64,000 bases of DNA from CAVVGZ01 sp963747965 (GTDB taxonomy: Bacteria; Chloroflexota; Anaerolineae; Anaerolineales; Anaerolineaceae). The notes under the pieces are model-generated. The model did not search any database, was not told the origin of the DNA, and saw only the letters and a list, made by a program, of their open reading frames with translations. The position numbers and the translations under genes were made by a program. The stretch spans positions 930,001 to 994,000 of the forward strand of contig CAVVGZ010000007.1 of the NCBI GenBank assembly GCA_963747965.1, given 5' to 3'. This document shows, piece by piece, positions 9,063 through 18,754 of this stretch. The stretch's first letter is position 1, and every line of letters begins with the position of its first letter.

Positions 9063-10163
9063 ATGAATATCAGCACTGGATTGATTACCCTTATTGAGTT
9101 TGTTTTGGCATTTGGCCTGTTAATTTTTTTACATGAACTGGGCCATTTTGTTGCTGCCAAATTATCCAAAATCGAGGTGGAAGAATTTGGTTTCGGTTTT
9201 CCCCCAAGGATTTTTAGATTATTTAATCTTTCCGGAACAGACATAACCATCAACTTGATTCCTCTCGGCGGATTTGTGCGTCTCAAAGGTGAAAATGATC
9301 CGGAAGTGCCTGGGGGTATGGCAGCTGCAAATCCCTGGAAGCGATTAGGAGTACTTCTTGCCGGATCGACCATGAATATACTAACAGGGATGCTGCTGTT
9401 CGCATTTGTTTTTTCCCAAATTGGCGCACCTGATTTTCAGACTGTTGAGATCATGGATATTGCAAAGAACTCTCCTGCGGCACTTGCAGGAATCCAAATC
9501 GGCGATATTGTATACGAAATCGAAGGGGTTCAAATCGACAGCATGGAAGAACTCTCGCAGATTATCAAGGATAATCTCGGAAAAGCCATCACCGTTACAA
9601 TACTTCGGGATGGAACCCGTGTTGCTGTTGAGATGGTTCCCCGTGAAAAGCCGCCAGAAGGGGAAGGTGCCCTGGGGATTATGATGACAAATCCATCCAG
9701 GGATATCAACATCCTCCAATCCATTCCATATGGAGCAATGATCACTTTCGAACAGGGTAGACAACTCTTCCTCCTGCCTGGTCGATTAATCGGTGGACAA
9801 GTTGATCCTGAAGAAGCCCGTTTCGTTGGTCCTAAAGGTATTTTTGACATGTATTCGCAGGCAAGAGAGAAAGACCAGGAAGTCACAGCTTCATCCCAGT
9901 CACAGACCGGGGATGAAATTGGCAGTCTTAATACGATCTGGCTGATGGCAATCATATCCATAGCAATCGGGTTAACCAACCTATTACCCATACCTGCCCT
10001 GGACGGGGGAAGAATTCTATTCTTAATCCCTGAGATTTTATTCAAGAAACGGATTCCAGCCCAATATGAAAATATTATTCATTTTGTTGGCTTCTCTGCA
10101 TTGATCCTCTTGATGATATATATTACTACTCAGGATTTTATCAACCCGATACAGCTCCCTTGA
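9063..10163 (+). CDS. rseP: RIP metalloprotease, RseP/site-2 protease family (M50)
   Basis: Membrane zinc protease that cuts substrates inside the bilayer, such as anti-sigma factors or signal peptides. The active-site helix near the N-terminus contains HELGH (H24, E25, H28). A PDZ domain follows at about residues 115-200. The second active-site segment LLPIPALDGGRI, supplying the third zinc ligand Asp, lies near residue 310, followed by C-terminal membrane helices. Length (366 aa) is typical. The usual neighbours in other bacteria (dxr, cdsA, uppS) are absent. Here it is followed after 31 bases by a HEAT-repeat protein gene, probably in one transcript. Confidence 0.92.
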   Translation: MNISTGLITLIEFVLAFGLLIFLHELGHFVAAKLSKIEVEEFGFGFPPRIFRLFNLSGTDITINLIPLGGFVRLKGENDPEVPGGMAAANPWKRLGVLLAGSTMNILTGMLLFAFVFSQIGAPDFQTVEIMDIAKNSPAALAGIQIGDIVYEIEGVQIDSMEELSQIIKDNLGKAITVTILRDGTRVAVEMVPREKPPEGEGALGIMMTNPSRDINILQSIPYGAMITFEQGRQLFLLPGRLIGGQVDPEEARFVGPKGIFDMYSQAREKDQEVTASSQSQTGDEIGSLNTIWLMAIISIAIGLTNLLPIPALDGGRILFLIPEILFKKRIPAQYENIIHFVGFSALILLMIYITTQDFINPIQLP

Positions 10164-10194
10164 TTCTGAATAATATCCAAGGAGAAAATCTGTT

Positions 10195-11313
10195 TTGAAT
10201 AAACAAAAGGATAATTTCGATCAGGTAATCGTTGGTTTGAAGGATATAAACAATCCATTTCCTGCAATATATCTGCATAAATTCTCAGATATGTCTCCGG
10301 AGCAATTGACTGAACTAAAAAAGGCATGGTTCGAGATTCCCGCTGCACGTAAAATTAATTTACTGGGTGATTTGGAAGAAATTGCAGAAGCCGATACCCT
10401 GGTTTGTTTTGATGATTTTGGCCGGTTTGTCCTTAAGGAGGAAAAAAATCCGCAGGTTTTATCTGCTGCGATTAGGTTATTATGGGAATGTGAAGATCCA
10501 AAATTGATTCCATTATTAATGGAGAATTCTAACCATGCTGATGATACTTTAAGGGCCGCCGCCGTTGCCGCATTGGGATTTTTCATTTATCTCGGAGAAT
10601 TGGATGAAATCCCAAAGAAACAACAGGAACGGATCGAAGATAAATTATTTGGGGTCTTTGACAAAGATCCGCAGGTCCAAGTCAGGCGCAAAGCCCTTGA
10701 ATCTCTCGGATATTCTTCCCGAAAAGAAGTGGTCAAAATTATCCAAAAATCATACGAAAATGAACTGCCTGAATGGAAAGCCTCTGCTTTATTTGCAATG
10801 GGCCGTTCAGCCGATCCCCGCTGGAAAAATGATATATTGGAGAATATTAGCCAAGATAATCCGGAAATACAAGCGGAAGCAATTCGAGCCGCCGGTCAAT
10901 TAGAACTGCGCAATGCTCGTCCTGCCTTGTTGGAATTATTAAAAGAACCTTTCGAGCTTGACATCGACTTGCGGTCAATCATTATATGGTCTCTCTCGCA
11001 AATTGGCGGTAAAAATGTTCGGAAAACCCTCGAGCGCATACTTGAAGAAACAGATGACGATGAGGAAGCGTTATTCATCGATAATGCACTCGAAAACCTG
11101 GATTTTACCGAAAGTTTCCCTGAATTGGATATGCTCGCAATTCGCACAGATGAATTGACAGGTGAAGGGGAATTAGATGAATATCTATCAGAGGAATTAA
11201 TAACCGACGATGACGATGCTGATGGAGATGTAGATTTGGATGATGATGATGGTTATGGGGATATAGATGATGATTATGGGGATGACGAGGTTGAAGAAGA
11301 GGATGAGTATTGA
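10195..11313 (+). CDS. HEAT-repeat protein with a highly acidic C-terminal tail
   Basis: A 372-residue soluble protein, unnamed. About residues 80-300 consist of helical HEAT-like repeats of roughly 32 residues (recurring 'D..VR..A..aLg' patterns, for example DPQVQVRRKALESLGY). The last ~45 residues are almost entirely Asp, Glu, Gly and Tyr. The start is TTG at 10195, supported by AAGGAG at 10179-10184; no better ATG is near the beginning of the conserved part. It probably acts as a protein-binding scaffold, the tail giving a strongly negative extension. Co-transcription with rseP is likely. A specific function cannot be assigned. Confidence 0.7.
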   Translation: MNKQKDNFDQVIVGLKDINNPFPAIYLHKFSDMSPEQLTELKKAWFEIPAARKINLLGDLEEIAEADTLVCFDDFGRFVLKEEKNPQVLSAAIRLLWECEDPKLIPLLMENSNHADDTLRAAAVAALGFFIYLGELDEIPKKQQERIEDKLFGVFDKDPQVQVRRKALESLGYSSRKEVVKIIQKSYENELPEWKASALFAMGRSADPRWKNDILENISQDNPEIQAEAIRAAGQLELRNARPALLELLKEPFELDIDLRSIIIWSLSQIGGKNVRKTLERILEETDDDEEALFIDNALENLDFTESFPELDMLAIRTDELTGEGELDEYLSEELITDDDDADGDVDLDDDDGYGDIDDDYGDDEVEEEDEY

Positions 11314-11418
11314 TAGTTTTATCAAAATGACAGGATTGTAATCAGAACCCCGCCTTATAGGAAATAATTAGAACAATTCAAATTTATCCCATTTCGCTCT
11401 GAAAATTTGGAGTTGCCT

Positions 11419-11718
11419 ATGACTCAGCAACAAGAATTACAATCCCGCCTCCACATATGGGTTACTGGTCGTGTCCAGGGAGTTGGTTTTCGTATGTTCG
11501 TTTATGGATCAGCCAGCCGGCTAAATTTGGTCGGGTGGGTACGCAACAGGTACAACGGGGACGTTGAAATAATTGCACAAGGACCAAGGGATAAACTGTT
11601 TACCCTGCTAAGCGAGGTGCGTCTGGGTCCACCAGCATCAATAATTACCGATGTAAAATATGTTTGGGAAGAACCTGACGGGAAATTTAACCGCTTTGAT
11701 CTAGCGGCTTCCCTCTAG
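11419..11718 (+). CDS. acyP: Acylphosphatase
   Basis: Small enzyme of 99 residues that hydrolyses acyl phosphates such as acetyl phosphate or carbamoyl phosphate. The signature is intact: GRVQGVGFR, with the catalytic Arg, and GWVRNRYNGDVEI, with the catalytic Asn. The frame is open from a TTG at 11407. I prefer the ATG at 11419 because TTGGAG at 11407-11412 is then a well-placed ribosome-binding site. It is convergent with uvrB, with only 17 bases between stop codons and no obvious terminator. Confidence 0.92.
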   Translation: MTQQQELQSRLHIWVTGRVQGVGFRMFVYGSASRLNLVGWVRNRYNGDVEIIAQGPRDKLFTLLSEVRLGPPASIITDVKYVWEEPDGKFNRFDLAASL

Positions 11719-11735
11719 CTGGAATTAAGAAATTT

Positions 11736-13796
11736 TTAATCGATCTCTCCTGAAAGAATTTGGGCTTTCTTCCATGGGGCAACTTGAGATTCATCAGCAA
11801 TCAATACCCGCAGTTGAATGATTTCATCTCTCAACACAGCTGCACGTTCAAAGTCAAGATTTTTAGCAGCATTTTTCATTTGCTGTTCTAACTCTTTTAC
11901 AATACGCTTCAATTCCGCAACCGGGATTTTTTCATCTCCCTTTCCTGTAGAATATCCATCCCCTTTTTCAGCTACAGCATAGTCGCTGCTGATCCTTTCC
12001 GTAATATCATGGACAGCCTTGCTTATGCTGACTGGTATGATATGATGCTCTTCGTTATAAGCAATCTGCTTTTCCCTTCTTCGATTTGTTTCCTGGATGG
12101 CAAACTGCATTGCTTGTGTCATTTTATCGGCATACATAATTACCTGTCCATTTAGGTGCCGGGCAGCACGCCCAACAGTTTGGATAAGGGCAGTCGCCGA
12201 TCGTAAAAATCCCTCTTTATCCGCATCCAGTATTGCCACTAAAGATACTTCAGGAAGATCCAATCCCTCACGAAGAAGATTAATTCCAACAATCACGTCA
12301 AATACACCCATCCGCAAATCCCGTAAAATACCAACGCGGTCAAGGGTATCCACTTCAGAATGAAGATAGTGAACTTTGATCCCAACCTCCATCAGGTATT
12401 CTGACAAGTCTTCTGCCATGCGCTTAGTGAGGGTTGTTACCAGGACCCGCTCCCCCAGGCTCACCCTCCCCCGTATCTCGGATATTAAATCATCAACCTG
12501 ACCCTTCGTTGGGCGGATGATAATTTCAGGGTCAATCAAGCCCGTTGGCCTGATGATTTGGTCTACAACCTGTTCTGCTTTGTTGAGTTCATACGGTCCA
12601 GGGGTGGCGGATGTATATATCGTTATCCCCATATGGTTTTCAAATTCATCAAAAGTGAGGGGGCGGTTATCCAGGGCGGATGGAAGGCGGAATCCGTAAT
12701 CCACCAACACCTGCTTTCTGGACCTATCACCATTAAACATCCCGCGGATTTGCGGGATTGTCATATGGGATTCATCAATCACCAGCAGATAATCACTTGG
12801 TAGGTAATCAATCATTGTCCAGGGAGGTGTGCCGACATCGCGCTGGTCCAAATGCCGCGAATAATTTTCGATCCCGGATGTGTACCCCACTTCGCGCAAC
12901 ATTTCCAGATCATATTTGGTGCGTTGGTCCAATCTTTGCGCTTCTACAAGACGGTCAACAGAACGGAAATATGCGAGCCGTTCTTCTAGTTCATTTTCAA
13001 TATCCCGGATTGCATTCTTAAGTTTCTCATCCTCTGTGATGTAGTGCTTCGCTGGATAGATAACCACTTCTGAAGGGTCGTCAAAAATTTCACCTGTTAA
13101 TGGATAAAATGAGACAATCCTTTCAACCTCATCACCAAAAAATGAGATTTTATATGCCTTTTTATCTTCATATGCCGGGAAAATCTCTAAAACGTCCCCG
13201 CGAACACGGAATGTTCCAGGACGCAATTCCATATCATTGCGCTGGTAATGACCTTCGATTAATTGTCTGAGTAGTGCATTCCTGCGATAAATTTCACCTA
13301 CACGCATGTTTATAACAACTTTTCCATACTCTTCAGGATTACCCAATCCATATATGCAGGAAACGGATGCCACAATAATTACATCCTTACGAGACATCAA
13401 TGCAGTTGTGGCAGCGAGCCGCAGCCTTTCAATTTCTTCATTGATATCAGAGTCTTTTTCTATATAAAGATCATGACGGGGTACATAGGCCTCAGGTTGG
13501 TAATAGTCATAATATGAAACAAAGTACTCAACCGCATTTTCTGGGAAAAATTCCTTAAATTCTGCATAAAGCTGGGCAGCGAGTGTTTTGTTATGAGCCA
13601 TAACCAGCGCAGGTTTTTGTAATTGGTATATGATATTCGCAACCGTGAAGGTTTTTCCCGTTCCTGTTGCACCAAGCAGAACCTGGTGCCTCAAATTTCG
13701 ATTTACGCCTTCAATCAATGAACGGATGGCATCGGGTTGATCCCCTGTCGGTTGGTACGGTGCTTGAAGTTTAAATTCCACGTGATCTCCTACCAT
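11736..13796 (-). CDS. uvrB: Excinuclease ABC subunit B
   Basis: DNA-damage recognition helicase of nucleotide excision repair; it receives lesions from UvrA and recruits UvrC. Walker A GATGTGKT lies near the N-terminus, followed by the beta-hairpin region 'SYYDYYQPEAYVP', the DEAD-like box VIDESH, helicase motifs V/VI (GINLLREGLD, QTVGRAAR) and a C-terminal UVR domain (ELEQQMKNAAKNLDFERAA.LRDEI). The ATG at 13796 gives 686 residues; a TTG at 13835 would add 13 residues unlike the family. It lies downstream of mfd in the same direction, linking global and transcription-coupled repair. Confidence 0.97.
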   Translation of the reverse strand: MVGDHVEFKLQAPYQPTGDQPDAIRSLIEGVNRNLRHQVLLGATGTGKTFTVANIIYQLQKPALVMAHNKTLAAQLYAEFKEFFPENAVEYFVSYYDYYQPEAYVPRHDLYIEKDSDINEEIERLRLAATTALMSRKDVIIVASVSCIYGLGNPEEYGKVVINMRVGEIYRRNALLRQLIEGHYQRNDMELRPGTFRVRGDVLEIFPAYEDKKAYKISFFGDEVERIVSFYPLTGEIFDDPSEVVIYPAKHYITEDEKLKNAIRDIENELEERLAYFRSVDRLVEAQRLDQRTKYDLEMLREVGYTSGIENYSRHLDQRDVGTPPWTMIDYLPSDYLLVIDESHMTIPQIRGMFNGDRSRKQVLVDYGFRLPSALDNRPLTFDEFENHMGITIYTSATPGPYELNKAEQVVDQIIRPTGLIDPEIIIRPTKGQVDDLISEIRGRVSLGERVLVTTLTKRMAEDLSEYLMEVGIKVHYLHSEVDTLDRVGILRDLRMGVFDVIVGINLLREGLDLPEVSLVAILDADKEGFLRSATALIQTVGRAARHLNGQVIMYADKMTQAMQFAIQETNRRREKQIAYNEEHHIIPVSISKAVHDITERISSDYAVAEKGDGYSTGKGDEKIPVAELKRIVKELEQQMKNAAKNLDFERAAVLRDEIIQLRVLIADESQVAPWKKAQILSGEID

Positions 13797-13903
13797 ATTC
13801 CCATATTTTAATTCCTTGGAGAATTTAGTCCCCAATTGTATTCAAAGAACTTGCTATTCATACATCCATTCATTAATTTCCTTAAGAATGGTTGACTTTT
13901 CGA

Positions 13904-16900
13904 TTATGCCGCCTCTTGTTCTTTCAATTTAGTTTTAATCGCATCAATCGTCCCAAGAAGTTTTTCCTTCCAATCGTCCTGACTGATATCCAATGGAAGC
14001 CAGTAAGAATTTTTTCCTGCCCGGGCGATGTCAATTACCGGGAGTATTCTTTTTTCTGATGGGTCCAACAACGACGGCAGCCTTAGTACAAATTGTTCAT
14101 TCTCAAAACTGACAGACGCCAGTCCTGCCTGTTGTACACGTAAACGGACCAATAATTGGAAAAATAGATTTTGTAATGGTTTTGGCGGTGGACCAAAGCG
14201 ATCCTTGAATTCTTCCATTAACTTATTTAATTCAACCTCATCGTTTAAAACAGCCATCCTGCGATACAGACTGAGACGGATGTTTTGATCGGCTATATAA
14301 TCAACAGGGATTGCCACTGAAAGCGGAAGATCCACACTAACCATAGACTGTGAAGGATCTTGGAGACTTGATTCATTTTTATCTTCACGGAGTTGTCCTT
14401 GCCTTAACAATTTAACCGCCTGTCCCAATAAGCGGGTGTAAAGATGAAATCCAACAGATGCAATATATCCGTGCTGCTTTGTACCAAGAAGCTCTCCTGC
14501 TCCCCTCATTTCTAAATCACGCATCGCAATTGAGTAACCTGCACCAAGTTGAGTATTCTCAGCAATGATCTCCAACCTTTCCAACCCTTCCGGAGTTGGT
14601 GGTTTGCGAGCATGTCTGAAAAAATATGCATAAGCCCTTTGAGCTCCCCTGCCCACCCGGCCGCGCAGCTGATAAAGTTGTGCTAATCCGAAGGTATCTC
14701 CCCGGTCAACGATCAAAGTATTTGCGTTCGGGATATCCAAACCGGATTCAATGATTGAAGTACACAATAGAATGTCAATATCCCCGCTATTAAATTGTTT
14801 CATCACAGAGGAAAGCTCATCTTCCGGCATCTGTCCATGAGCAATCCCGATACGAGCCTCGGGCACTAAGTTCGCAAGATGGCTTCCCATACCATGGATG
14901 GTTTGCACCCGGTTGTGTACAAAAAATACCTGCCCCCCGCGCTCCAATTCACGTAAAAGAGCTTGTTTAACAAGCTGTGGATTATACGGCCCAATAAATG
15001 TACTAATTGGCAGGCGCTCCTCTGGCGCTGTATTGATCGTAGAGATATCTCTCGTGCCAGTTAATGCCATGTAGAGAGTACGGGGAATTGGTGTGGCAGA
15101 TAAGGTGAGGACATCCAATTCTGTCCTAAGCTTCTTAAAATACTCTTTATGGGAAACTCCAAAGCGTTGTTCTTCATCAATAATGAGCATGCCAAGATCT
15201 TTAAAAACCACATCGGATTGAAGCAGCCGGTGGGTTCCGATGATAATATCAATACTCCCCTCCCCCAATCGTTTGATAATTGCATCCTGTTCTTTTGGAT
15301 TTCTAAATCGGGAGAGCATTTCAACTTCAACTGGATATGCAGCCAGCCTATCCCGGAAAGTCTCATGGTGCTGCTGAGCAAGTACGGTGGTAGGAACAAG
15401 AATTCCAACCTGCCTGCCATCCATCACCGCCTTAAAAGAAGCTCTTAACGCAACTTCAGTTTTTCCGTAACCTACGTCACCACACAACAGGCGATCCATC
15501 GGACGCGGGCTTTCCATATCACGCTTTACTTCTTCAATGGCTTTTATCTGATCTTCTGTTTCGATAAAGGGGAAACTAGCCTCCATGTCTTTTTGCCATG
15601 GAGTATCCTTGTGGTAAGTATATCCTTTCGCCAGTTGACGCCTGGCATAAAGCTGGATTAATTCATCGGCTATTTCTCGTACAGCCAGCTTAACCTTGGA
15701 GCGGGTGTGCTCCCATTCTGCCGTCCCAAGGCGTGTAAGCGAAGGCGCCCTCGCATCTGGACCCACATAACGGGTTAGACGGTCAGCCTGGTGGATGGGA
15801 ACATAGAGCTGGTCGCCCGCATCGTATTCAATCAGTAAGAATTCCCGCTCAAAATTATCAACGATTCTTCCTACCAACCCGCGGAAAATTCCAATACCAT
15901 AATCAATATGTACCAGGTAATCACCAGATGTAAGATCAGTAAATGGTGCTTCGGGTGTGACGACTGCAGCTCGTTTTTGTTGGCGCGGTCTTGGTCTCTC
16001 CCATCCAAATATTTCACTATCGGTCAGCAGGTGGTACCTGCTTCCATCGGTTTGGATAAGAGTTGTGCCTTCGGTCAATGTCCCTTGAACTAGCTGAGGT
16101 TTAACCTCAAAGAGCGTAAATTGACCATATTCTTTTAATAATTCATCAAACCTGGATGATTGACGGGTTACAACCATTGATTTTTCGCCACCTGAACTGA
16201 TTATAGCCAGGTGGTCAATCACATCTTTGAGCTTGCCTCCAAACCGCAGCCCGGGAGTGAAACATTCTGCCAATGGTGAGACAGATGGATAGTTGGAACG
16301 GCCAAAATCAACCCATTGATCCTTTTTGACGCTATCAAATAATTCGGACCAGGAAATAAATGGAACCAGGCCGGTTTCTTTAAGCAATCCCTGTAGAATG
16401 CTTTCCTTGCCAAAACGGATCGCCTGTTCCTCAATTTCATTGGCAGAAATTTCAAGAGTATCCAGGTCATCAAAAATTACAAGCGATTTATCTGGCAGGT
16501 AATCTAAAATGCTTGCCTGATTCGGATGGGCATAAGGCAGATAGAATTCCAACAATTGTTCATCGACCTGTGATAATTCGGCAGGTAAGTTGCCGGGCAG
16601 TATTTCTCTGGCAGGGGTAATCAGGATCTTATCAACCGCTTCAATCGTCCTTTGGGTTACAACATCAAATTTCCGAATAGTCTCAAGATCATCCCCAAAG
16701 AAATCCAACCGGACAGGTACTTCCTCAGCCGGGGTCCAAACATCCAGGATACCACCCCGGCGAGAAAATTGTCCTTGCTCTATAACGGTGTCCACTCTCT
16801 GATAGCCAATATCTGTCCATTCTTTCTGAAGATTTTGGATTTGGTAGGTTTTCCCTATTGCCAGAACCTTCATCGATTTTATAAAATCCCTCCGGGGGAG

Positions 16901-17206
16901 TGTGCGAGTCATCACTGCCCGGACAGGAGCAACAATCAGCGGAATCTCCGTTGTGGATGAATTTCCCGGCCGGTGAGTCATTGCCAGGCTGGTAAGGCAT
17001 TTGATCCTCTGCAACCTGGTTTGAGCGCCCCATGCTGCTTTTTCATAGAATAATGGATTGGGTTCCGTAAAATGCATGGAAACCGGATTTTGAAGCCAGA
17101 AATCGAACTCATCAATCTGGACAACCGTTTTATCCAAACGGGAGCTTATAAATAAAATCGGTCTCTTAAGATCCTGGTATAAAGCCGCAGCAACAGGAAT
17201 CCTCAC
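13904..17206 (-). CDS. mfd: Transcription-repair coupling factor Mfd
   Basis: DNA translocase that removes stalled RNA polymerase at lesions and recruits UvrA. In order: a UvrB-like N-terminal half, an RNA-polymerase-interacting CarD-like module (SGDYLVHIDYGIGIFRGL), a RecG-like translocase with Walker A GDVGYGKTE and DEEQ box, and the C-terminal TRCF domain. The first usual start codon in frame is GTG at 17206 (1100 residues). However, the frame stays open upstream to 17302, right after the pth stop. Those 32 codons read as genuine Mfd N-terminus (LPAYQQL, then SLGLPRAV) yet contain no ATG, GTG or TTG. A missing base in the A-run at 17294-17296 would restore a TTG start at 17301. The N-terminus is therefore uncertain. 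Confidence 0.93.
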   Translation of the reverse strand: MRIPVAAALYQDLKRPILFISSRLDKTVVQIDEFDFWLQNPVSMHFTEPNPLFYEKAAWGAQTRLQRIKCLTSLAMTHRPGNSSTTEIPLIVAPVRAVMTRTLPRRDFIKSMKVLAIGKTYQIQNLQKEWTDIGYQRVDTVIEQGQFSRRGGILDVWTPAEEVPVRLDFFGDDLETIRKFDVVTQRTIEAVDKILITPAREILPGNLPAELSQVDEQLLEFYLPYAHPNQASILDYLPDKSLVIFDDLDTLEISANEIEEQAIRFGKESILQGLLKETGLVPFISWSELFDSVKKDQWVDFGRSNYPSVSPLAECFTPGLRFGGKLKDVIDHLAIISSGGEKSMVVTRQSSRFDELLKEYGQFTLFEVKPQLVQGTLTEGTTLIQTDGSRYHLLTDSEIFGWERPRPRQQKRAAVVTPEAPFTDLTSGDYLVHIDYGIGIFRGLVGRIVDNFEREFLLIEYDAGDQLYVPIHQADRLTRYVGPDARAPSLTRLGTAEWEHTRSKVKLAVREIADELIQLYARRQLAKGYTYHKDTPWQKDMEASFPFIETEDQIKAIEEVKRDMESPRPMDRLLCGDVGYGKTEVALRASFKAVMDGRQVGILVPTTVLAQQHHETFRDRLAAYPVEVEMLSRFRNPKEQDAIIKRLGEGSIDIIIGTHRLLQSDVVFKDLGMLIIDEEQRFGVSHKEYFKKLRTELDVLTLSATPIPRTLYMALTGTRDISTINTAPEERLPISTFIGPYNPQLVKQALLRELERGGQVFFVHNRVQTIHGMGSHLANLVPEARIGIAHGQMPEDELSSVMKQFNSGDIDILLCTSIIESGLDIPNANTLIVDRGDTFGLAQLYQLRGRVGRGAQRAYAYFFRHARKPPTPEGLERLEIIAENTQLGAGYSIAMRDLEMRGAGELLGTKQHGYIASVGFHLYTRLLGQAVKLLRQGQLREDKNESSLQDPSQSMVSVDLPLSVAIPVDYIADQNIRLSLYRRMAVLNDEVELNKLMEEFKDRFGPPPKPLQNLFFQLLVRLRVQQAGLASVSFENEQFVLRLPSLLDPSEKRILPVIDIARAGKNSYWLPLDISQDDWKEKLLGTIDAIKTKLKEQEAA

Positions 17207-17302
17207 CGCCCTGGGTAATCCCAGACTTTCCAGTGATGAACCCGAAGATAAAGTATCCCTTAGCTGCTGGTAGGCTGGTAAATTCCTGATTTCTTTAACA
17301 AC

Positions 17303-17932
17303 TTATTCCTTAAACCCCGTATTATTATATTGATTCATCGCTGCTTCTAAACCTGACTGGATAAACAGCTTGACAGCATCTACACCTGTACCAACCATGG
17401 GAGACAGAAATGATTTCTCGTCCTTGGAAAAGTCCTGAAGAACATAACTGGCAGCATCCATTCGTCCCGGTGGACGTCCTATTCCAAAACGAAGCCTGGG
17501 AAAATCCTGGGTCCCCAACTTGTTTTGAATGGATGTCATTCCGTTATGCCCTCCGGTCCCACCAGAAGCACGTAAACGGATCGTTCCAAAAGGAAGATCA
17601 AGATCATCATACATCACCAGGAATTTTTCAAGTTGAATTTTATAGAACCGGATCAGCGATACAACAGAATCTCCAGATAGGTTCATAAATGTCTGGGGTT
17701 TTACCAGGATCAATTTATGATTATCAATTATTCCAGAACCGACCAGGGCTTTGGATTGGTACCTGCTGATGGAAATGTTAAATTCCTCTGACAATTTATC
17801 GATGATCATGAATCCGATATTATGGCGGTTGCTGTGGTATTCTCTTCCCGGGTTTCCTAATCCAACCAGTAAATAAGTAGATTCCAAATATCCTTGCGGA
17901 TTGTGGGCGATTTTTAGTATTCTTGAAAACAT
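17303..17932 (-). CDS. pth: Peptidyl-tRNA hydrolase
   Basis: Releases tRNA from peptidyl-tRNAs dropped by ribosomes. The family motifs LLVGLGNPGREY, SNRHNIGFM (with the catalytic His), PQTFMNLSG and DDLDLPFG are all present, followed by GGTGGHNG. ATG at 17932 is preferred (209 residues): it sits 6-7 bases after AGGGG, and it avoids overlapping the upstream gene. The frame could be extended to 17971 with 13 residues of no family likeness. Its stop codon is in the same frame as, and immediately precedes, the mfd coding region. Confidence 0.95.
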   Translation of the reverse strand: MFSRILKIAHNPQGYLESTYLLVGLGNPGREYHSNRHNIGFMIIDKLSEEFNISISRYQSKALVGSGIIDNHKLILVKPQTFMNLSGDSVVSLIRFYKIQLEKFLVMYDDLDLPFGTIRLRASGGTGGHNGMTSIQNKLGTQDFPRLRFGIGRPPGRMDAASYVLQDFSKDEKSFLSPMVGTGVDAVKLFIQSGLEAAMNQYNNTGFKE

Positions 17933-17957
17933 GGTTAACCCCTGCCGCTTGCTGTCA

Positions 17958-18584
17958 TTACAATATTCCACGAAATGCAGAATAAATTACCAGAAAAAGA
18001 AATATGGAAAAGGATAACACTGCTCCGCCAGCCAGGCTCTTATAAAAATCTTCCATTGACACGGTTAATGGATTTTTCGCATTATCATGACCAGGTAAAG
18101 GAATTGCTGTAACACTGAAAGGAACATCTGTTTCCAAAATTCCTTCAGCACCCATCAATTGAGGGGTAATAGACTGGGTCTCTATTGGAGTATAGTTGCG
18201 AACTCTAAGCTCATCCACCAATATCTCCCTGGAACCGCCATCTTTTAAAAATACCTCCAGACGGATTTTATAATTTCCATCTGCTATCGTTGTTGTATCC
18301 CAGGTGGCCAATTCACCATCACTTACAATGTTATCTGATTTCGCAATCAAAAACCATGTATCCGCCTGTGAATCCACATAATTAAATGAAATCTGATGGT
18401 GATCATATCCTGACAGATTCGTACTACCAATTATTGTAATGACTCCCTGAAGTATGTCTCCGGAATGCGGATTGTGAATTTGGGGTATATCCGGATTAAT
18501 TTGAAAAAGAATGCTTGTAAATATAAGCACAAATTTCAATACCGGATGAATTAAAATAATATTCATAACCATTAATTTTAACAT
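17958..18584 (-). CDS. Membrane-anchored protein with an extracellular beta domain
   Basis: A 208-residue protein of unknown function. It has an N-terminal hydrophobic signal (about residues 8-28), a beta-rich domain of ~110 residues and a C-terminal membrane helix (about 183-204) ending in a short basic tail. The extracellular part contains 'P.SGDILQGVITIIGST' and 'WDTTTIADGNYKIRLEVFLKDGG', which resembles Ig-like segments in cell-wall or penicillin-binding proteins. Its position directly upstream of pth suggests co-transcription with pth, mfd and uvrB, although its role is not evident. Several Met codons near the start leave the exact initiation codon open. Confidence 0.6.
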   Translation of the reverse strand: MLKLMVMNIILIHPVLKFVLIFTSILFQINPDIPQIHNPHSGDILQGVITIIGSTNLSGYDHHQISFNYVDSQADTWFLIAKSDNIVSDGELATWDTTTIADGNYKIRLEVFLKDGGSREILVDELRVRNYTPIETQSITPQLMGAEGILETDVPFSVTAIPLPGHDNAKNPLTVSMEDFYKSLAGGAVLSFSIFLFLVIYSAFRGIL

Positions 18585-18732
18585 GGTGAGTCAAATAATA
18601 TTTATGCATTTCGGGGAATAAGGATTATCAAAAATCCATAAATGATCCTGTAATTTGGACCATCAGTCTACCGTGTTTGGTTTATAGAGAAAATTTATGG
18701 TATACATACTCAAATATTATGAGTAATGATTA

Positions 18733-18741
18733 TGCTATAAT
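18733..18741 (+). promoter_or_regulatory. Extended -10 promoter element
   Basis: TGC-TATAAT is a perfect extended -10 box fourteen bases before the first possible start codon of the gene at 18755. There is no good -35 box, as is common for extended -10 promoters. The resulting 5' leader would be very short. Confidence 0.45.
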
Positions 18742-18754
18742 CAAATAAAGTAAA

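Noticed and set aside
9530..10045. Minus-strand frame of 171 codons inside rseP
   Set aside because: Shadow of rseP, with no family likeness.
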